DNA of 64,000 bases from assembly GCF_013280595.1 (NCBI RefSeq), contig NZ_JAAATY010000009.1, positions 1-64,000 on the forward strand, given 5' to 3'. This stretch comes from Kibdelosporangium persicum. GTDB taxonomy: Bacteria; Actinomycetota; Actinomycetes; Mycobacteriales; Pseudonocardiaceae. A program made the position numbers and the translations under genes. Numbering within the stretch: position 1 is the stretch's first letter; every line of letters begins with the position of its first letter. Under the pieces are notes generated by a model. It worked only from the letters and a program-made list of their open reading frames with translations, had not been told where the DNA came from and made no database searches. Shown here one piece after another: positions 42,867-51,002 of this stretch.

Positions 42867-44057
42867 GTGGTCTACGTGTCGATGCCGTTCGTCGCGGCGG
42901 TGATCGGCTACGTCACCAAACGCGTCGCGATCGAGATGATGTACCGGCCGGTGGAGTTCGTTGGCATCAAGGGCACGTTCATCGGCTGGCAGGGCGTGAT
43001 CCCGCGCAACGCCCACCGGATGGCCAGTGTCGCGATGGAACTGCTGACCACCAACCTGATCCGGCCCAAGGAGATCTTCGCCCGGCTGGATCCGCGGCGG
43101 GTCGCCGAGGAACTGCGGGAGCCGCTGCTGCGCGCGGTCGAGGACGTCACCCGTGAGCTGATGGCCGAGTACCAGCCACAGCTGTGGGAAATGCTGCCCA
43201 CCCAGGCCCAGCGGCGGCTGATCAGGCAGGTCCAGGCGGACGCGCCGCGCGTGGTCGAGAAGCTGATGCGCGAGATCGCCGGCAACATCGAGGACGTCCT
43301 CGACGTGCGGGACATGGCCGTGCGCAACCTGGTGCGCGACAAGGCGTTGCTCAACCGGCTGATCCGGGACGTCGCCCAGCCGGAGATGCGGTTCATCGCC
43401 CGCTCCGGGATCTACTTCGGCTTTGTCATCGGCCTGGTGCAGCTCGGTGTGTGGGCGCTGACGCACAGCCCGTGGATCATGCCGCTCTTCGGTGGCCTGA
43501 CCGGCTGGCTGACCGACTGGCTCGCGCTGAAGATGATCTTCTTCCCGCGGCAGCCGAAGAAGTTCCTGTTCTTCACCTGGCAGGGGATGTTCCAGCGCCG
43601 CCGGATGGAGGTCGCGCACGACTACGGCGACATGATCGCCCGCGAGGTGCTGACCGTCCAGAACGTCCTCGAAGCGGTCCTCACCGGACCCAAGTCGGAC
43701 CGGCTGTTCACGCTGGTGCAGCGCGAGGTGCAGCGTGCCATCGACACCCAGGTCAGCCTGGTCAAACCACTCGTCGTGCTGACCGTCGGCTCCCGCCGCT
43801 ACCAGGAGATGAAGCAGACGGCCGCCAAGCGCGCGATCGAGCTGCTGCCGACCACGGTCAAGCACGTCGAGGGCTACGCCAGCAACGCACTGGACGTCCG
43901 CAACACGATCATCACCCAGATGCAGCAACTCACCCCGATCCAGTACGAAGGCCTGCTACGGCCCGCGTTCCGGCAGGACGAATGGAAGCTGATCGCGGTC
44001 GGCGCGGTGATCGGTTTCCTGGTCGGCGAGCTCCAAGTCCTGCTTTTGCTGCACTGA
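42867..44057 (+). CDS. DUF445 membrane-associated protein, copy 1
   Basis: A 396-residue protein (from GTG 42867) with N- and C-terminal hydrophobic segments (YVSMPFVAAVIGYVTKR and IAVGAVIGFLVGELQVLLLL), a central transmembrane pair around GIYFGFVIGLVQLGVWAL, and long charged helices. Typical DUF445. The best ribosome binding site, AGGAGG at 42841-42846, lies five bases before an in-frame CTG (42852), so translation may begin there with LIPHW; copy 2 begins with the comparable MADW. Paralogue at 45769. Function unknown. Confidence 0.82.
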   Translation: MVYVSMPFVAAVIGYVTKRVAIEMMYRPVEFVGIKGTFIGWQGVIPRNAHRMASVAMELLTTNLIRPKEIFARLDPRRVAEELREPLLRAVEDVTRELMAEYQPQLWEMLPTQAQRRLIRQVQADAPRVVEKLMREIAGNIEDVLDVRDMAVRNLVRDKALLNRLIRDVAQPEMRFIARSGIYFGFVIGLVQLGVWALTHSPWIMPLFGGLTGWLTDWLALKMIFFPRQPKKFLFFTWQGMFQRRRMEVAHDYGDMIAREVLTVQNVLEAVLTGPKSDRLFTLVQREVQRAIDTQVSLVKPLVVLTVGSRRYQEMKQTAAKRAIELLPTTVKHVEGYASNALDVRNTIITQMQQLTPIQYEGLLRPAFRQDEWKLIAVGAVIGFLVGELQVLLLLH

Positions 44058-44072
44058 CCGTCCCCGATGCCG
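44014..44072. repeat. 59-bp direct repeat, left copy (3' end of DUF445 copy 1)
   Basis: Covers the last codons, stop and first bases after DUF445 copy 1, from GTTTCCTGGTCGGCGAGCTC. It recurs at 45671-45729 with about five mismatches, bracketing a 1.6-kb regulator module. Confidence 0.8.
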
Positions 44073-44095
44073 ACGGCGCACGCACCCGCGCCGTC
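44072..44095. terminator. Hairpin after DUF445 copy 1
   Basis: Perfect 8-bp stem GACGGCGC/GCGCCGTC with an 8-nt loop, 14 bases after the stop. Confidence 0.55.
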
Positions 44096-44116
44096 AGCGT
44101 CAGCGTCAGATTGCGA

Positions 44117-44437
44117 CTACACGGAGGACGACACCCCTGCCGGGGCAACCCACACGAGTTTCGGCGTGTGGTCGGGTGTGCCGCGGACATAGTTCAGTGC
44201 GTTATCAGCATCCGCGAGGGCGTAGTAGTTCCGGCCGTTCGCCGAAACCATGTGAGCCTCTTCGCTGAACGACATGCCCCAGCTGATGACTTCTGGATCA
44301 CTGCCATCGTCGGGCTCGATGACAACGGCGAACAGGCGCGGAGCCTGGGCCGCGACCGCGCGAGAAGTTCGCTCGCTGATTTCCGTTCCGTACGGGACAT
44401 GTTGCTGGTCTTCTGACGATTTCGCGGTATCGGACAT
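44117..44437 (-). CDS. Hypothetical 106-residue protein of the regulator module
   Basis: Soluble, acidic protein with a compact central part ([33 protein letters not shown]) and an aromatic [14 protein letters not shown]. The ATG at 44437 has GAGG upstream. It lies 108 bases after the XRE regulator gene on the same strand. In actinomycetes, such HTH regulators often pair with a small acidic protein (for example DUF397), but this one does not look like DUF397. Confidence 0.55.
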   Translation of the reverse strand: MSDTAKSSEDQQHVPYGTEISERTSRAVAAQAPRLFAVVIEPDDGSDPEVISWGMSFSEEAHMVSANGRNYYALADADNALNYVRGTPDHTPKLVWVAPAGVSSSV

Positions 44438-44545
44438 GTGGAGCCTCATTTCTCGGTCGACCTCATGCGCCAGAAGTCGACCGGCTGACCACATGCCTGG
44501 AGGGGTTGCGCCATGCGCATCGGCATGCGCATAGCTCCGCTGTGG

Positions 44546-45544
44546 TCAGCTGGCTTGTTGGGCCTGGTCCAGTGCGTCCCGGTATTCGATCGTCCATTCG
44601 GCACCCTGCTGGTCGGCGGGTAGCCCGGCGAGTCCGGCAGCGATGTGGTCAGCCGCGTCGGCGTGGTCGCCGAGCGCGAGGTGCGCCAGTCCGATGTTGA
44701 GCCGGTGGAAGTCGCCCTTGAGCCAGTAAGCGGTCCCGGGTGGCTGGTCGCGTGCGGCGTCATCGAGCAGGCCGCCCGCGACGTCGAGAAGGCGACGGGC
44801 CTCGTCCGCCTCGCCGAGTGCGGCGTAGCCATGGGCTGCCTGGGCGGCGTCGCCGAGACGCTGGGCCGGGTGTGCGCCGGGAGTGTGGTGCGCGGTGAGG
44901 AACCAGCGGACCACCGCGCCGGGGCGGCCCTGCTGACGGGCCAGATAGCCGCGGAAGTTGGCCGCTTGAGCTGCGAGAGTGCCGTCACGGGCATCGTCGG
45001 CGAGGTCTTCGGCGATGGTGAGCGCGCGGACGGCTTCGACGTCGTTGCGGGCTTCGGCGTGCAACCATCCCTCGAACTGGACGTATTCGGCGGCCACCTT
45101 GGCGAGTTCGTCCCGGTGCGGTCCGCGCGCGTTCTTCAACAGGCCCGTGACCATGGCTGCCTGTGCGGCAGTGGGCGGGATGAGCGGCTGGGGCCCGATC
45201 ACGTCGTCCAGGCGCCGTTGCGCGGCCAGGACGCCGGCGAGGGCGGTGACGCTTCGGCCGTCGATACGGGACGGGTGCGCGAAGGTGTGCGCAAGGCGCG
45301 CGCGGTCGTCTGTGGACAGGATTTCGATGCTGGTGGGTTCCAGCCGGGCCATGAGGGTTCCGTTGGCGCCCAGGAGCTCGTCCAGGCGTAGCGCGGTGGC
45401 CGGGTCGGCGTGCTGGCTGTCGCTCTCATATCGGGACAGGCTGGATTGCGAGAGGGGAACTCGCCGGGCGAGTTCCGGCTGTGACAGGCCGGCTGCGAGC
45501 CGCATGCGGCGCAGTGCCTGGCCGAACGTCGCGTCATCGGCCAT
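44546..45544 (-). CDS. XRE-family regulator with TPR-like C-terminus
   Basis: A 332-residue protein: helix-turn-helix (FGQALRRMRLAAGLSQPELARRVPLSQSSLSRYES) in the first 45 residues, then about 270 residues of helical TPR-like repeats. This is the common actinomycete type of regulator that senses a peptide or small partner. With the gene at 44117 it forms a two-gene module between direct-repeat copies. Confidence 0.85.
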   Translation of the reverse strand: MADDATFGQALRRMRLAAGLSQPELARRVPLSQSSLSRYESDSQHADPATALRLDELLGANGTLMARLEPTSIEILSTDDRARLAHTFAHPSRIDGRSVTALAGVLAAQRRLDDVIGPQPLIPPTAAQAAMVTGLLKNARGPHRDELAKVAAEYVQFEGWLHAEARNDVEAVRALTIAEDLADDARDGTLAAQAANFRGYLARQQGRPGAVVRWFLTAHHTPGAHPAQRLGDAAQAAHGYAALGEADEARRLLDVAGGLLDDAARDQPPGTAYWLKGDFHRLNIGLAHLALGDHADAADHIAAGLAGLPADQQGAEWTIEYRDALDQAQQAS

Positions 45545-45670
45545 TCTCGTCCCTCAGTTCGCGGGGTCGACGTCCTCTCGCGCTGGCCCCGGCGATCAGC
45601 CATGGCCGGTCGCCGCGAGTCGGACACGAGTCAGTTTACCAGCGCTGACCTGCGGATTAGCGCGCGACAA

Positions 45671-45729
45671 GTTTCCTGGTCGGCGAGCTCCAAGTGCTGC
45701 TCGTGCTGCACTGACCGTCCCTGACGCCG
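45671..45729. repeat. 59-bp direct repeat, right copy (orphan DUF445 3' end)
   Basis: Reads as an orphan DUF445 C-terminus (FLVGELQVLLVLH, stop) with no gene in front of it. About 54 of 59 bases match 44014-44072. It lies just before the start of DUF445 copy 2. Confidence 0.8.
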
Positions 45730-45768
45730 GACGGGCCGCGGCGCGCACGAGTCGCTACGGTGATCACC

Positions 45769-46956
45769 ATGGCGGACTGGGTGGTGTACGTGGCAATGCC
45801 TTTTGTCGCGGCCGCCCTCGGGTACGTCACCAAGCGGATCGCCATCGAGATGATGTTCCGGCCGCTGCGGTTCGCCGGTATCCCGGGTACTTTCCTTGGC
45901 TGGCAAGGGGTTGTCCCGCGCAACGCGGAGCGGATGATCCGGATCGCCGCCGAGGTGCTGACCACCCGGCTGGTCGACGCGCGTGAGGTGTTCGCGCGGG
46001 TCGACCCGGATCGGCTGGCGGAGGCACTCGAACCGGCGCTTCTGGCCGAAGTGGACGCGATCACGCGGTCGGTGCTGGCCAGGCACCATCCCGGGCTGTG
46101 GGAGGCGCTGCCGGTCCTGGCGCAGGACGTGATCGTCAAACAGGTCCAGGCCGGGTCGCCGAACGCGGTCCGCCGGATCGTCGAGGCGTTGCAGGACGAC
46201 ATCGACCAGGTGCTGGACATCAAGGAGCTGGCGGTCGGCACGTTGCGCCGCGATCCGGCGCTGATGGTCCGGCTGATCAAGGACATCTCCCGGCCGGAGA
46301 TGGCGTTCATCGCCCGCAGCGGGATCTACTTCGGATTCGCGCTCGGCCTGGTGCAGACACTGGTGTGGGCGCTGACCAAGGAACCGCTTGTGCTGCCGCT
46401 GTTCGGGATGGCCATCGGCTGGTTCACCGACTGGCTGGCGATCAAACTCGTGTTCTTCCCCCGCGAGCGCCGGTTCGGCTTCCAGGCCGTCTTCCAGAAA
46501 CGCCGGGACGAGGTCGCCGAGCAGTACGGCCACCTGGTCGCCACCAGGGTGATGACCGTCCCGAACATCCTCGAGTCCGTCCTGAACGGACCGCGGGCCG
46601 ACCGGTTGGAAGCCTTGGTGGAACGGGTGGTCTGGGAGACCGTCGACAGACAGGCGGAGCTGGCGCGGCCGCTGGTGGCCAGCGCGATCGGGGAACGCCG
46701 TCTGCGGGAGATGAAACGGGAGGCGGCGCGGCAGGCGATCGAGCGCCTGCCGGCCACGATCCGGCACGCCGAGGACTACCTGACCAGGACGCTCGACGTC
46801 GGCAACACGATCGCCACCAAGATGCGCGACCTGACCCGCGTGGAATACGAGGAGCTGCTGCGGCCCGCGTTCCGTCGCGACGAATGGAAGCTGATCGCGG
46901 TCGGCGCCGTCGTCGGTTTTGTCGTCGGAGAGCTGCAGGTGCTCCTGCTGGTCTAG
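45769..46956 (+). CDS. DUF445 membrane-associated protein, copy 2
   Basis: A 395-residue paralogue of copy 1, colinear over its whole length: VVYVAMPFVAAALGYVTKR, FLGWQGVVPRNAERM, RSGIYFGFALGLVQ, GWFTDWLAIKLVFFPRE and a final IAVGAVVGFVVGELQVLLLV. Two N-terminal/C-terminal membrane anchors and a central hydrophobic pair. Its TAG and the TAG of the convergent transporter gene share the bases CTAG. Confidence 0.82.
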   Translation: MADWVVYVAMPFVAAALGYVTKRIAIEMMFRPLRFAGIPGTFLGWQGVVPRNAERMIRIAAEVLTTRLVDAREVFARVDPDRLAEALEPALLAEVDAITRSVLARHHPGLWEALPVLAQDVIVKQVQAGSPNAVRRIVEALQDDIDQVLDIKELAVGTLRRDPALMVRLIKDISRPEMAFIARSGIYFGFALGLVQTLVWALTKEPLVLPLFGMAIGWFTDWLAIKLVFFPRERRFGFQAVFQKRRDEVAEQYGHLVATRVMTVPNILESVLNGPRADRLEALVERVVWETVDRQAELARPLVASAIGERRLREMKREAARQAIERLPATIRHAEDYLTRTLDVGNTIATKMRDLTRVEYEELLRPAFRRDEWKLIAVGAVVGFVVGELQVLLLV

Positions 46957-47786
46957 GCAGCCGCGCGGACTCGTGAGACGACCCGTGCGGCGATGTAGAT
47001 CAGGAACGAGATCGCCGTGACGAACGCGCTGACCGGAACACCCGGCGCGAGCGACAGGATGATCCCGCCCAGCACCGCCACTTCCGCGAACACCACCGAG
47101 AGAATCGTCGCCCGCAACGGGTTCGCGGTGATCCGGCAAGCCGCCGCGGCAGGCGTCACCATCAACGCCAGCACCAACAGCGCTCCCACAGTCTGCACGC
47201 CCAGTGCGGTCGCGACACCGACCAGGACAGCGAAGATCAGCGACAGCGGGCCCGTCGGCACGCCACGCGCCTTGGCCACATCGGGATCCACCGAAGCGAA
47301 CATCAGCGGCCGGTAGATGAACGCCAGCACGCCCAGAACAACGACGGCGCACACCGACAGCAACACGATCGACGCGGAGTCCACGCCGACGATCTGGCCC
47401 ACCAGCAGTCCGAACTTGTTCGACGCTCGCCCGGGATACATCCACAGGAACAGCACACCGAGGCCAAGGCCGAACGCCAGCACGACACCGATCACCGAGT
47501 CGTGCTCGGAACCTCGGCGGGCCAGCAGGCCCAGCACCAAGGCGGCGATGATCGAACCGGCCAGGGCGCCGTACCCGACGCCGACGCCCACCAGCAGCGC
47601 CGCGGCACCACCGGTCACCGCCAGCTCGCTGGTGCCGTGCACCGAGAACGCCATGTTGCGGCTGACGATGAACGGCCCGAGCACGCCCGCCAGCAGGCCG
47701 AGGATGGCCGCGGCGATCAGCGCGTCGCGCACGAAGCCGTACTGCAGCACTTCGATGGTCTCGTCGAAGTCGAAGAGCTTGTCCAT
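46953..47786 (-). CDS. Zinc/manganese ABC transporter permease, ZnuB-like
   Basis: A 277-residue ABC-3 family permease with about eight transmembrane helices: GPFIVSRNMAFSVHGTSELAVTGGAAALL at the start (long), GVQTVGALLVLALMVTPAAAA as the ABC-3 signature. Starts four bases after the ATPase stop; a TTG at 47789 is an alternative. Third gene of the uptake operon (binding protein, ATPase, permease). Confidence 0.92.
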   Translation of the reverse strand: MDKLFDFDETIEVLQYGFVRDALIAAAILGLLAGVLGPFIVSRNMAFSVHGTSELAVTGGAAALLVGVGVGYGALAGSIIAALVLGLLARRGSEHDSVIGVVLAFGLGLGVLFLWMYPGRASNKFGLLVGQIVGVDSASIVLLSVCAVVVLGVLAFIYRPLMFASVDPDVAKARGVPTGPLSLIFAVLVGVATALGVQTVGALLVLALMVTPAAAACRITANPLRATILSVVFAEVAVLGGIILSLAPGVPVSAFVTAISFLIYIAARVVSRVRAAA

Positions 47787-47789
47787 CAA

Positions 47790-48593
47790 TCAGTCCACCT
47801 GCAGGTGATGCGGCTGGTCGGACTCGACCGCGCCCTGCGCGCCGACCACGATGATCTGGCCACGGACCCGGACCACGTCGATCCGCGTCCGGTAGAGCTC
47901 AGACAGCACCTCGGAGGTCATCACCTCGTCCGGCGTGCCGATCCGGAACCGGCCGTCCACCAGGTACAGCACCCGGTCGACCAGCGGCAGGATCGGGTTG
48001 ATCTCGTGCGTCACGAACAACACCGACGTCCCGGCCTCGGTGCGGCGCTTGTCGATCAACTGGCTGACGGCCTGTTGGTGCGCGAGATCCAGCGACAGCA
48101 GGGGCTCGTCGCACAGCAGGACGTCCGGATCACACACCAGCGCCTGGGCGACGCGCAGACGCTGCTGCTCGCCGCCGCTCAGCAGCCCAACGGGCCGGTT
48201 CGCGAACGCCTCCGCACCGACCGAACGGATGGCCGTGTCGACGCGCTGCTTGCGCTCGCGCATGCCCTTGAGGCCGAAGCCCCAGCTGTGCCCGTCGTAG
48301 CCCAAGGAGACCAGGTCACGGCCACGCAACGTGATCGTCGGGTCGAGTGCCCGCTGCTGCGGGATGTAGCCGATCCCGAGGTCCTCCGGCGTCTCCATCG
48401 TGCCGCCGGTGAGCTTCTGCAGGCCGAGCAGGACGCGCAGCAGGCTGGTCTTGCCCGAGCCGTTCGGGCCGAGCACCGCCACGAACTCGCCCTGCCTGAG
48501 CTCCAGGTCCAGGCCGGACCACAGGGTGCGTTTGCCGTAGGACAGCGTCGCATCGCGCAGGGCGACCCGTGTCGGTGCCTGCGTCGTCGTTAC
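47790..48593 (-). CDS. Zinc/manganese ABC transporter ATPase, ZnuC-like, with apparent GTA start
   Basis: ABC ATPase: Walker A GPNGSGKT, Q-loop IPQQRA, signature LLSGGEQQRLRVA, Walker B VLLCDEP and switch His in LFVTHEI. The homologous sequence runs upstream to VTTTQAPTRVALRDATLSYG, but this frame holds no ATG, GTG or TTG ahead of the Walker A strand. At the place where a GTG would overlap the upstream TGA as GTGA, the sequence is GTAA (stop TAA, codon GTA at 48593-48591). Either GTA initiates, or translation begins at the internal GTG 48482, losing 37 residues including the A-loop aromatic residue. 267 residues if GTA is used. Confidence 0.8.
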   Translation of the reverse strand, partial: VTTTQAPTRVALRDATLSYGKRTLWSGLDLELRQGEFVAVLGPNGSGKTSLLRVLLGLQKLTGGTMETPEDLGIGYIPQQRALDPTITLRGRDLVSLGYDGHSWGFGLKGMRERKQRVDTAIRSVGAEAFANRPVGLLSGGEQQRLRVAQALVCDPDVLLCDEPLLSLDLAHQQAVSQLIDKRRTEAGTSVLFVTHEINPILPLVDRVLYLVDGRFRIGTPDEVMTSEVLSELYRTRIDVVRVRGQIIVVGAQGAVESDQPHHLQVD

Positions 48594-49486
48594 TTCGTCA
48601 GCGCGCTGGATAGCGCATCCACCTGCTTCGTCATCCAGTCAACGTAACCGCTGACACCCTCCGGCAAGGTCTCGGTGACCTGCACGATCGGGATCCCGGC
48701 CGACTTGGCGGCGTCGCCGAGCTGGGTGGTCACCGGCGTCTCGGTCTGCTCATTATTGACCAGCGCGGCGACCTGCTTGTTCCTGACCAAGTCCGTGGTC
48801 TGCGCGACAGCGGCGGCAGGCGGGTCGGTCTCCTCCTCGATCGCCTCGGAGAACTCCTCCGGCGTCGCGTCTTTCACGCCCGCGATCTCCAGCAGGTACG
48901 CGGGCACCGGCTCGGTCACCACGACCTGCAGGCCGGGCTTGGTCTTGCCGATCTGCCCGGCCTTGGTGATCAGCCCGTCGAGCTGGCCGTCGAACGTCCT
49001 GGCGTTCGCGGTGAAGGTGTCCTTGCGGTCCGGCGCGATCGCGCCGAGCTCCTCGGCGATCTTGTCCGCCACCTTCTTGACGGTCGGCAGGTCGTACCAG
49101 ACGTGCTCGTTGGTGCCCTCCGCCTTGCCGGACACCTCGAAGGTGACGATCTTGCGGGCGTCCTTGCCGGACTCGTTGACCAGCTGGGTGAAGAAGTCGT
49201 CGTAGCCGCCGCCGTTGTAGATCGCCAGCTTGGCGTCCTTCAGCGCGGTCGCGTCGGTCGCGCTGCTGGAGTACGAGTGCGGATCGGCCGAGGGGTCGTT
49301 CAGGATCGACTTCACCTCGACCTGGTCGCCGCCCACCGCCTGCGCGACGCTGCCCCATACGTTCGTGGACGCGACCACGGCGATCTTGCCACCTGACTGC
49401 TGGGGTGCTGCGGGGCTCGGTTCCGAGCCGCAGCCGGCCAGCACAAGGGCTGTCAGCGCGATCGAACCTGCGAGTCGGGGGCTCAT
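48590..49486 (-). CDS. Zinc/manganese-binding lipoprotein, ZnuA-like
   Basis: Substrate-binding protein of the cluster A-I (ZnuA/TroA) family: signal peptide with lipobox LAGC, VVASTNVWGSVAQAVGGD, metal-ligand regions DPHSYS and NEHVWYD, and a C-terminal long helix. 298 residues from ATG 49486, which has AGGAGT upstream. First gene of the operon. The 5' region (49487-49633) should hold a metal-responsive promoter; I see no clear Zur box. Confidence 0.9.
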   Translation of the reverse strand: MSPRLAGSIALTALVLAGCGSEPSPAAPQQSGGKIAVVASTNVWGSVAQAVGGDQVEVKSILNDPSADPHSYSSSATDATALKDAKLAIYNGGGYDDFFTQLVNESGKDARKIVTFEVSGKAEGTNEHVWYDLPTVKKVADKIAEELGAIAPDRKDTFTANARTFDGQLDGLITKAGQIGKTKPGLQVVVTEPVPAYLLEIAGVKDATPEEFSEAIEEETDPPAAAVAQTTDLVRNKQVAALVNNEQTETPVTTQLGDAAKSAGIPIVQVTETLPEGVSGYVDWMTKQVDALSSALTK

Positions 49487-49633
49487 GCGTACTCCTGCAT
49501 GCAAATGGAAACCGTTGTCGTCTTCGACAGAGTCTACGACACCGCCCGGGTTTTCATTCCGCCGATCGAGTGACGCCCACTACAGAAAGCGACCCCCGCC
49601 GATCCGGCGGGGGCCGCTTCGCGTCGTTCGTGC

Positions 49634-50734
49634 TCAGTCGGTGAGCCGCTCACCCGTCTCCGGGTGGAACAGGTGCACCTCGCTGGCGTCCCGGACCGCG
49701 ATCTTGACGTTCTGGCCCAGCTGCGGCGGGGTCCGGCCGTCGACACGCACGACGAACCGCTCGGAGCCGTCACCGATCTTCACGGCGCCGTGCACGAGCG
49801 CGTCCGCGCCGAGCTCCTCGACGAGCTCGACGGTCATGTCGATGCCCTCCTCCTCCACGCTGGCCAGCCGCAGCGACTCCGGCCGGACACCGAACGTCAC
49901 CGAGGACAGACCAGCGCTCTGCGCGGCCGACAGGGCCGTGCGCTCCAGCGGCACGACGATGCCGTCGAGCCTGGCACCCTCAGGCGCCAGCGGCACGGTC
50001 TTGAGGTTCATCGCGGGCGAGCCGATGAAACCGGCCACGAACGCGTTGGCGGGCTTGTCGTACAGCGCGCGCGGGGTGTCGCACTGCTGCAGGATGCCGT
50101 CCTTCAGCACGGCCACCCGGTGGCCCATCGTCATGGCCTCGACCTGGTCGTGCGTGACGTAGATCGTGGTCGTGCCAAGGCGCTGCTGGAGGGCCGCGAT
50201 GTTCGCACGGGTCTCCACGCGCAGCTTCGCGTCCAGGTTGGACAGCGGCTCGTCCATCAGGAAGACACTGGGCTCACGCACGATGGCGCGGCCCATGGCG
50301 ACACGCTGCCGCTGGCCACCGGACAGGGCCTTCGGCTTGCGGTCGAGGTACTTGGTCAGGTCGAGCATGGCGGCCGCCTCGGCCACCTTCTCCTTGATCT
50401 GCGTCTTGGGGGTGCCACGCAACTTGAGGGCGAAGCCCATGTTCTCGGCGACCGTCATGTGCGGGTACAGCGCGTAGGACTGGAACACCATGGCGATGTC
50501 CCTGCCCTTCGGGGGCACGTTGGTGACGTCCTTGCTGCCGATCTGGATCGTCCCCTCGTCGACGTCCTCGAGACCCGCGAGCATCCGCAGCGCCGTCGAC
50601 TTGCCCGACCCGGATGGGCCGACCAGAACCAGGAACTCGCCGTCAGCGACATCCAGGTCAAGCTGGTCCACCGCGCGCACCGGCGGGCTGCCGGCGAACA
50701 CCCTGGACGCGCCCACGTACGAGACCTCGGCCAT
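49634..50734 (-). CDS. msiK: Multiple-sugar ABC transporter ATPase, MsiK/UgpC-like
   Basis: A 366-residue sugar-import ATPase that typically powers several sugar permeases: Walker A GPSGSGKST, Q-loop FQSYALYPHM, signature LSGGQRQRVAMGRA, Walker B VFLMDEP, and C-terminal TOBE/OB regulatory domain from about residue 240. No permease or binding protein is adjacent, as for MsiK, which serves unlinked operons such as chitobiose uptake. ATG 50734 with GAAGGGAA upstream. DasR-like and LacI-like sites lie upstream. Confidence 0.88.
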   Translation of the reverse strand: MAEVSYVGASRVFAGSPPVRAVDQLDLDVADGEFLVLVGPSGSGKSTALRMLAGLEDVDEGTIQIGSKDVTNVPPKGRDIAMVFQSYALYPHMTVAENMGFALKLRGTPKTQIKEKVAEAAAMLDLTKYLDRKPKALSGGQRQRVAMGRAIVREPSVFLMDEPLSNLDAKLRVETRANIAALQQRLGTTTIYVTHDQVEAMTMGHRVAVLKDGILQQCDTPRALYDKPANAFVAGFIGSPAMNLKTVPLAPEGARLDGIVVPLERTALSAAQSAGLSSVTFGVRPESLRLASVEEEGIDMTVELVEELGADALVHGAVKIGDGSERFVVRVDGRTPPQLGQNVKIAVRDASEVHLFHPETGERLTD

Positions 50735-50816
50735 CTGTTGTTCCCTTCGGTTACTGCTGTGTTCTCGCTCACCGTAGCTGGTCATCTGTGATACGTCAGC
50801 CGTCAGCACGTATCGA

Positions 50817-50844
50817 AGTGGTGTAGACCAAAGTAACCGGTTAC
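50817..50844. promoter_or_regulatory. dre-like site and adjoining LacI-type palindrome upstream of msiK
   Basis: AGTGGTGTAGACCAAA (50817-50832) matches 12 of 16 bases of the DasR consensus; GTAACCGGTTAC (50833-50844) directly beside it is a perfect 12-bp palindrome of LacI type. They lie about 85-110 bases before the msiK start. Confidence 0.5.
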
Positions 50845-50889
50845 CCACTGCTATCCGACGTTTCTACCAGGCTTGACACCGTTTTTGGG

Positions 50890-50901
50890 TGGTCTAGACC
50901 A
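50890..50901. promoter_or_regulatory. dre-like operator between msiK and the LacI gene
   Basis: TGGTCTAGACCA is a perfect palindrome identical to the central 12 bases of the DasR consensus. It is the second such site in this divergent region. Confidence 0.6.
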
Positions 50902-51002
50902 TCGAAAATATTTTCGTAGGCTGGACCTCGGGAAACAACGAAGTGATCTACTCAGTCCGCGCCGGACTTCTGCAATTGGTTCTGAACCGTTACCGTCACC
51001 GC

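Noticed and set aside
49487-49633. Zur box upstream of the Znu-like operon
   Set aside because: Only a vague AT-richer stretch near 49500-49525 is present; no palindrome close enough to the actinobacterial Zur consensus.
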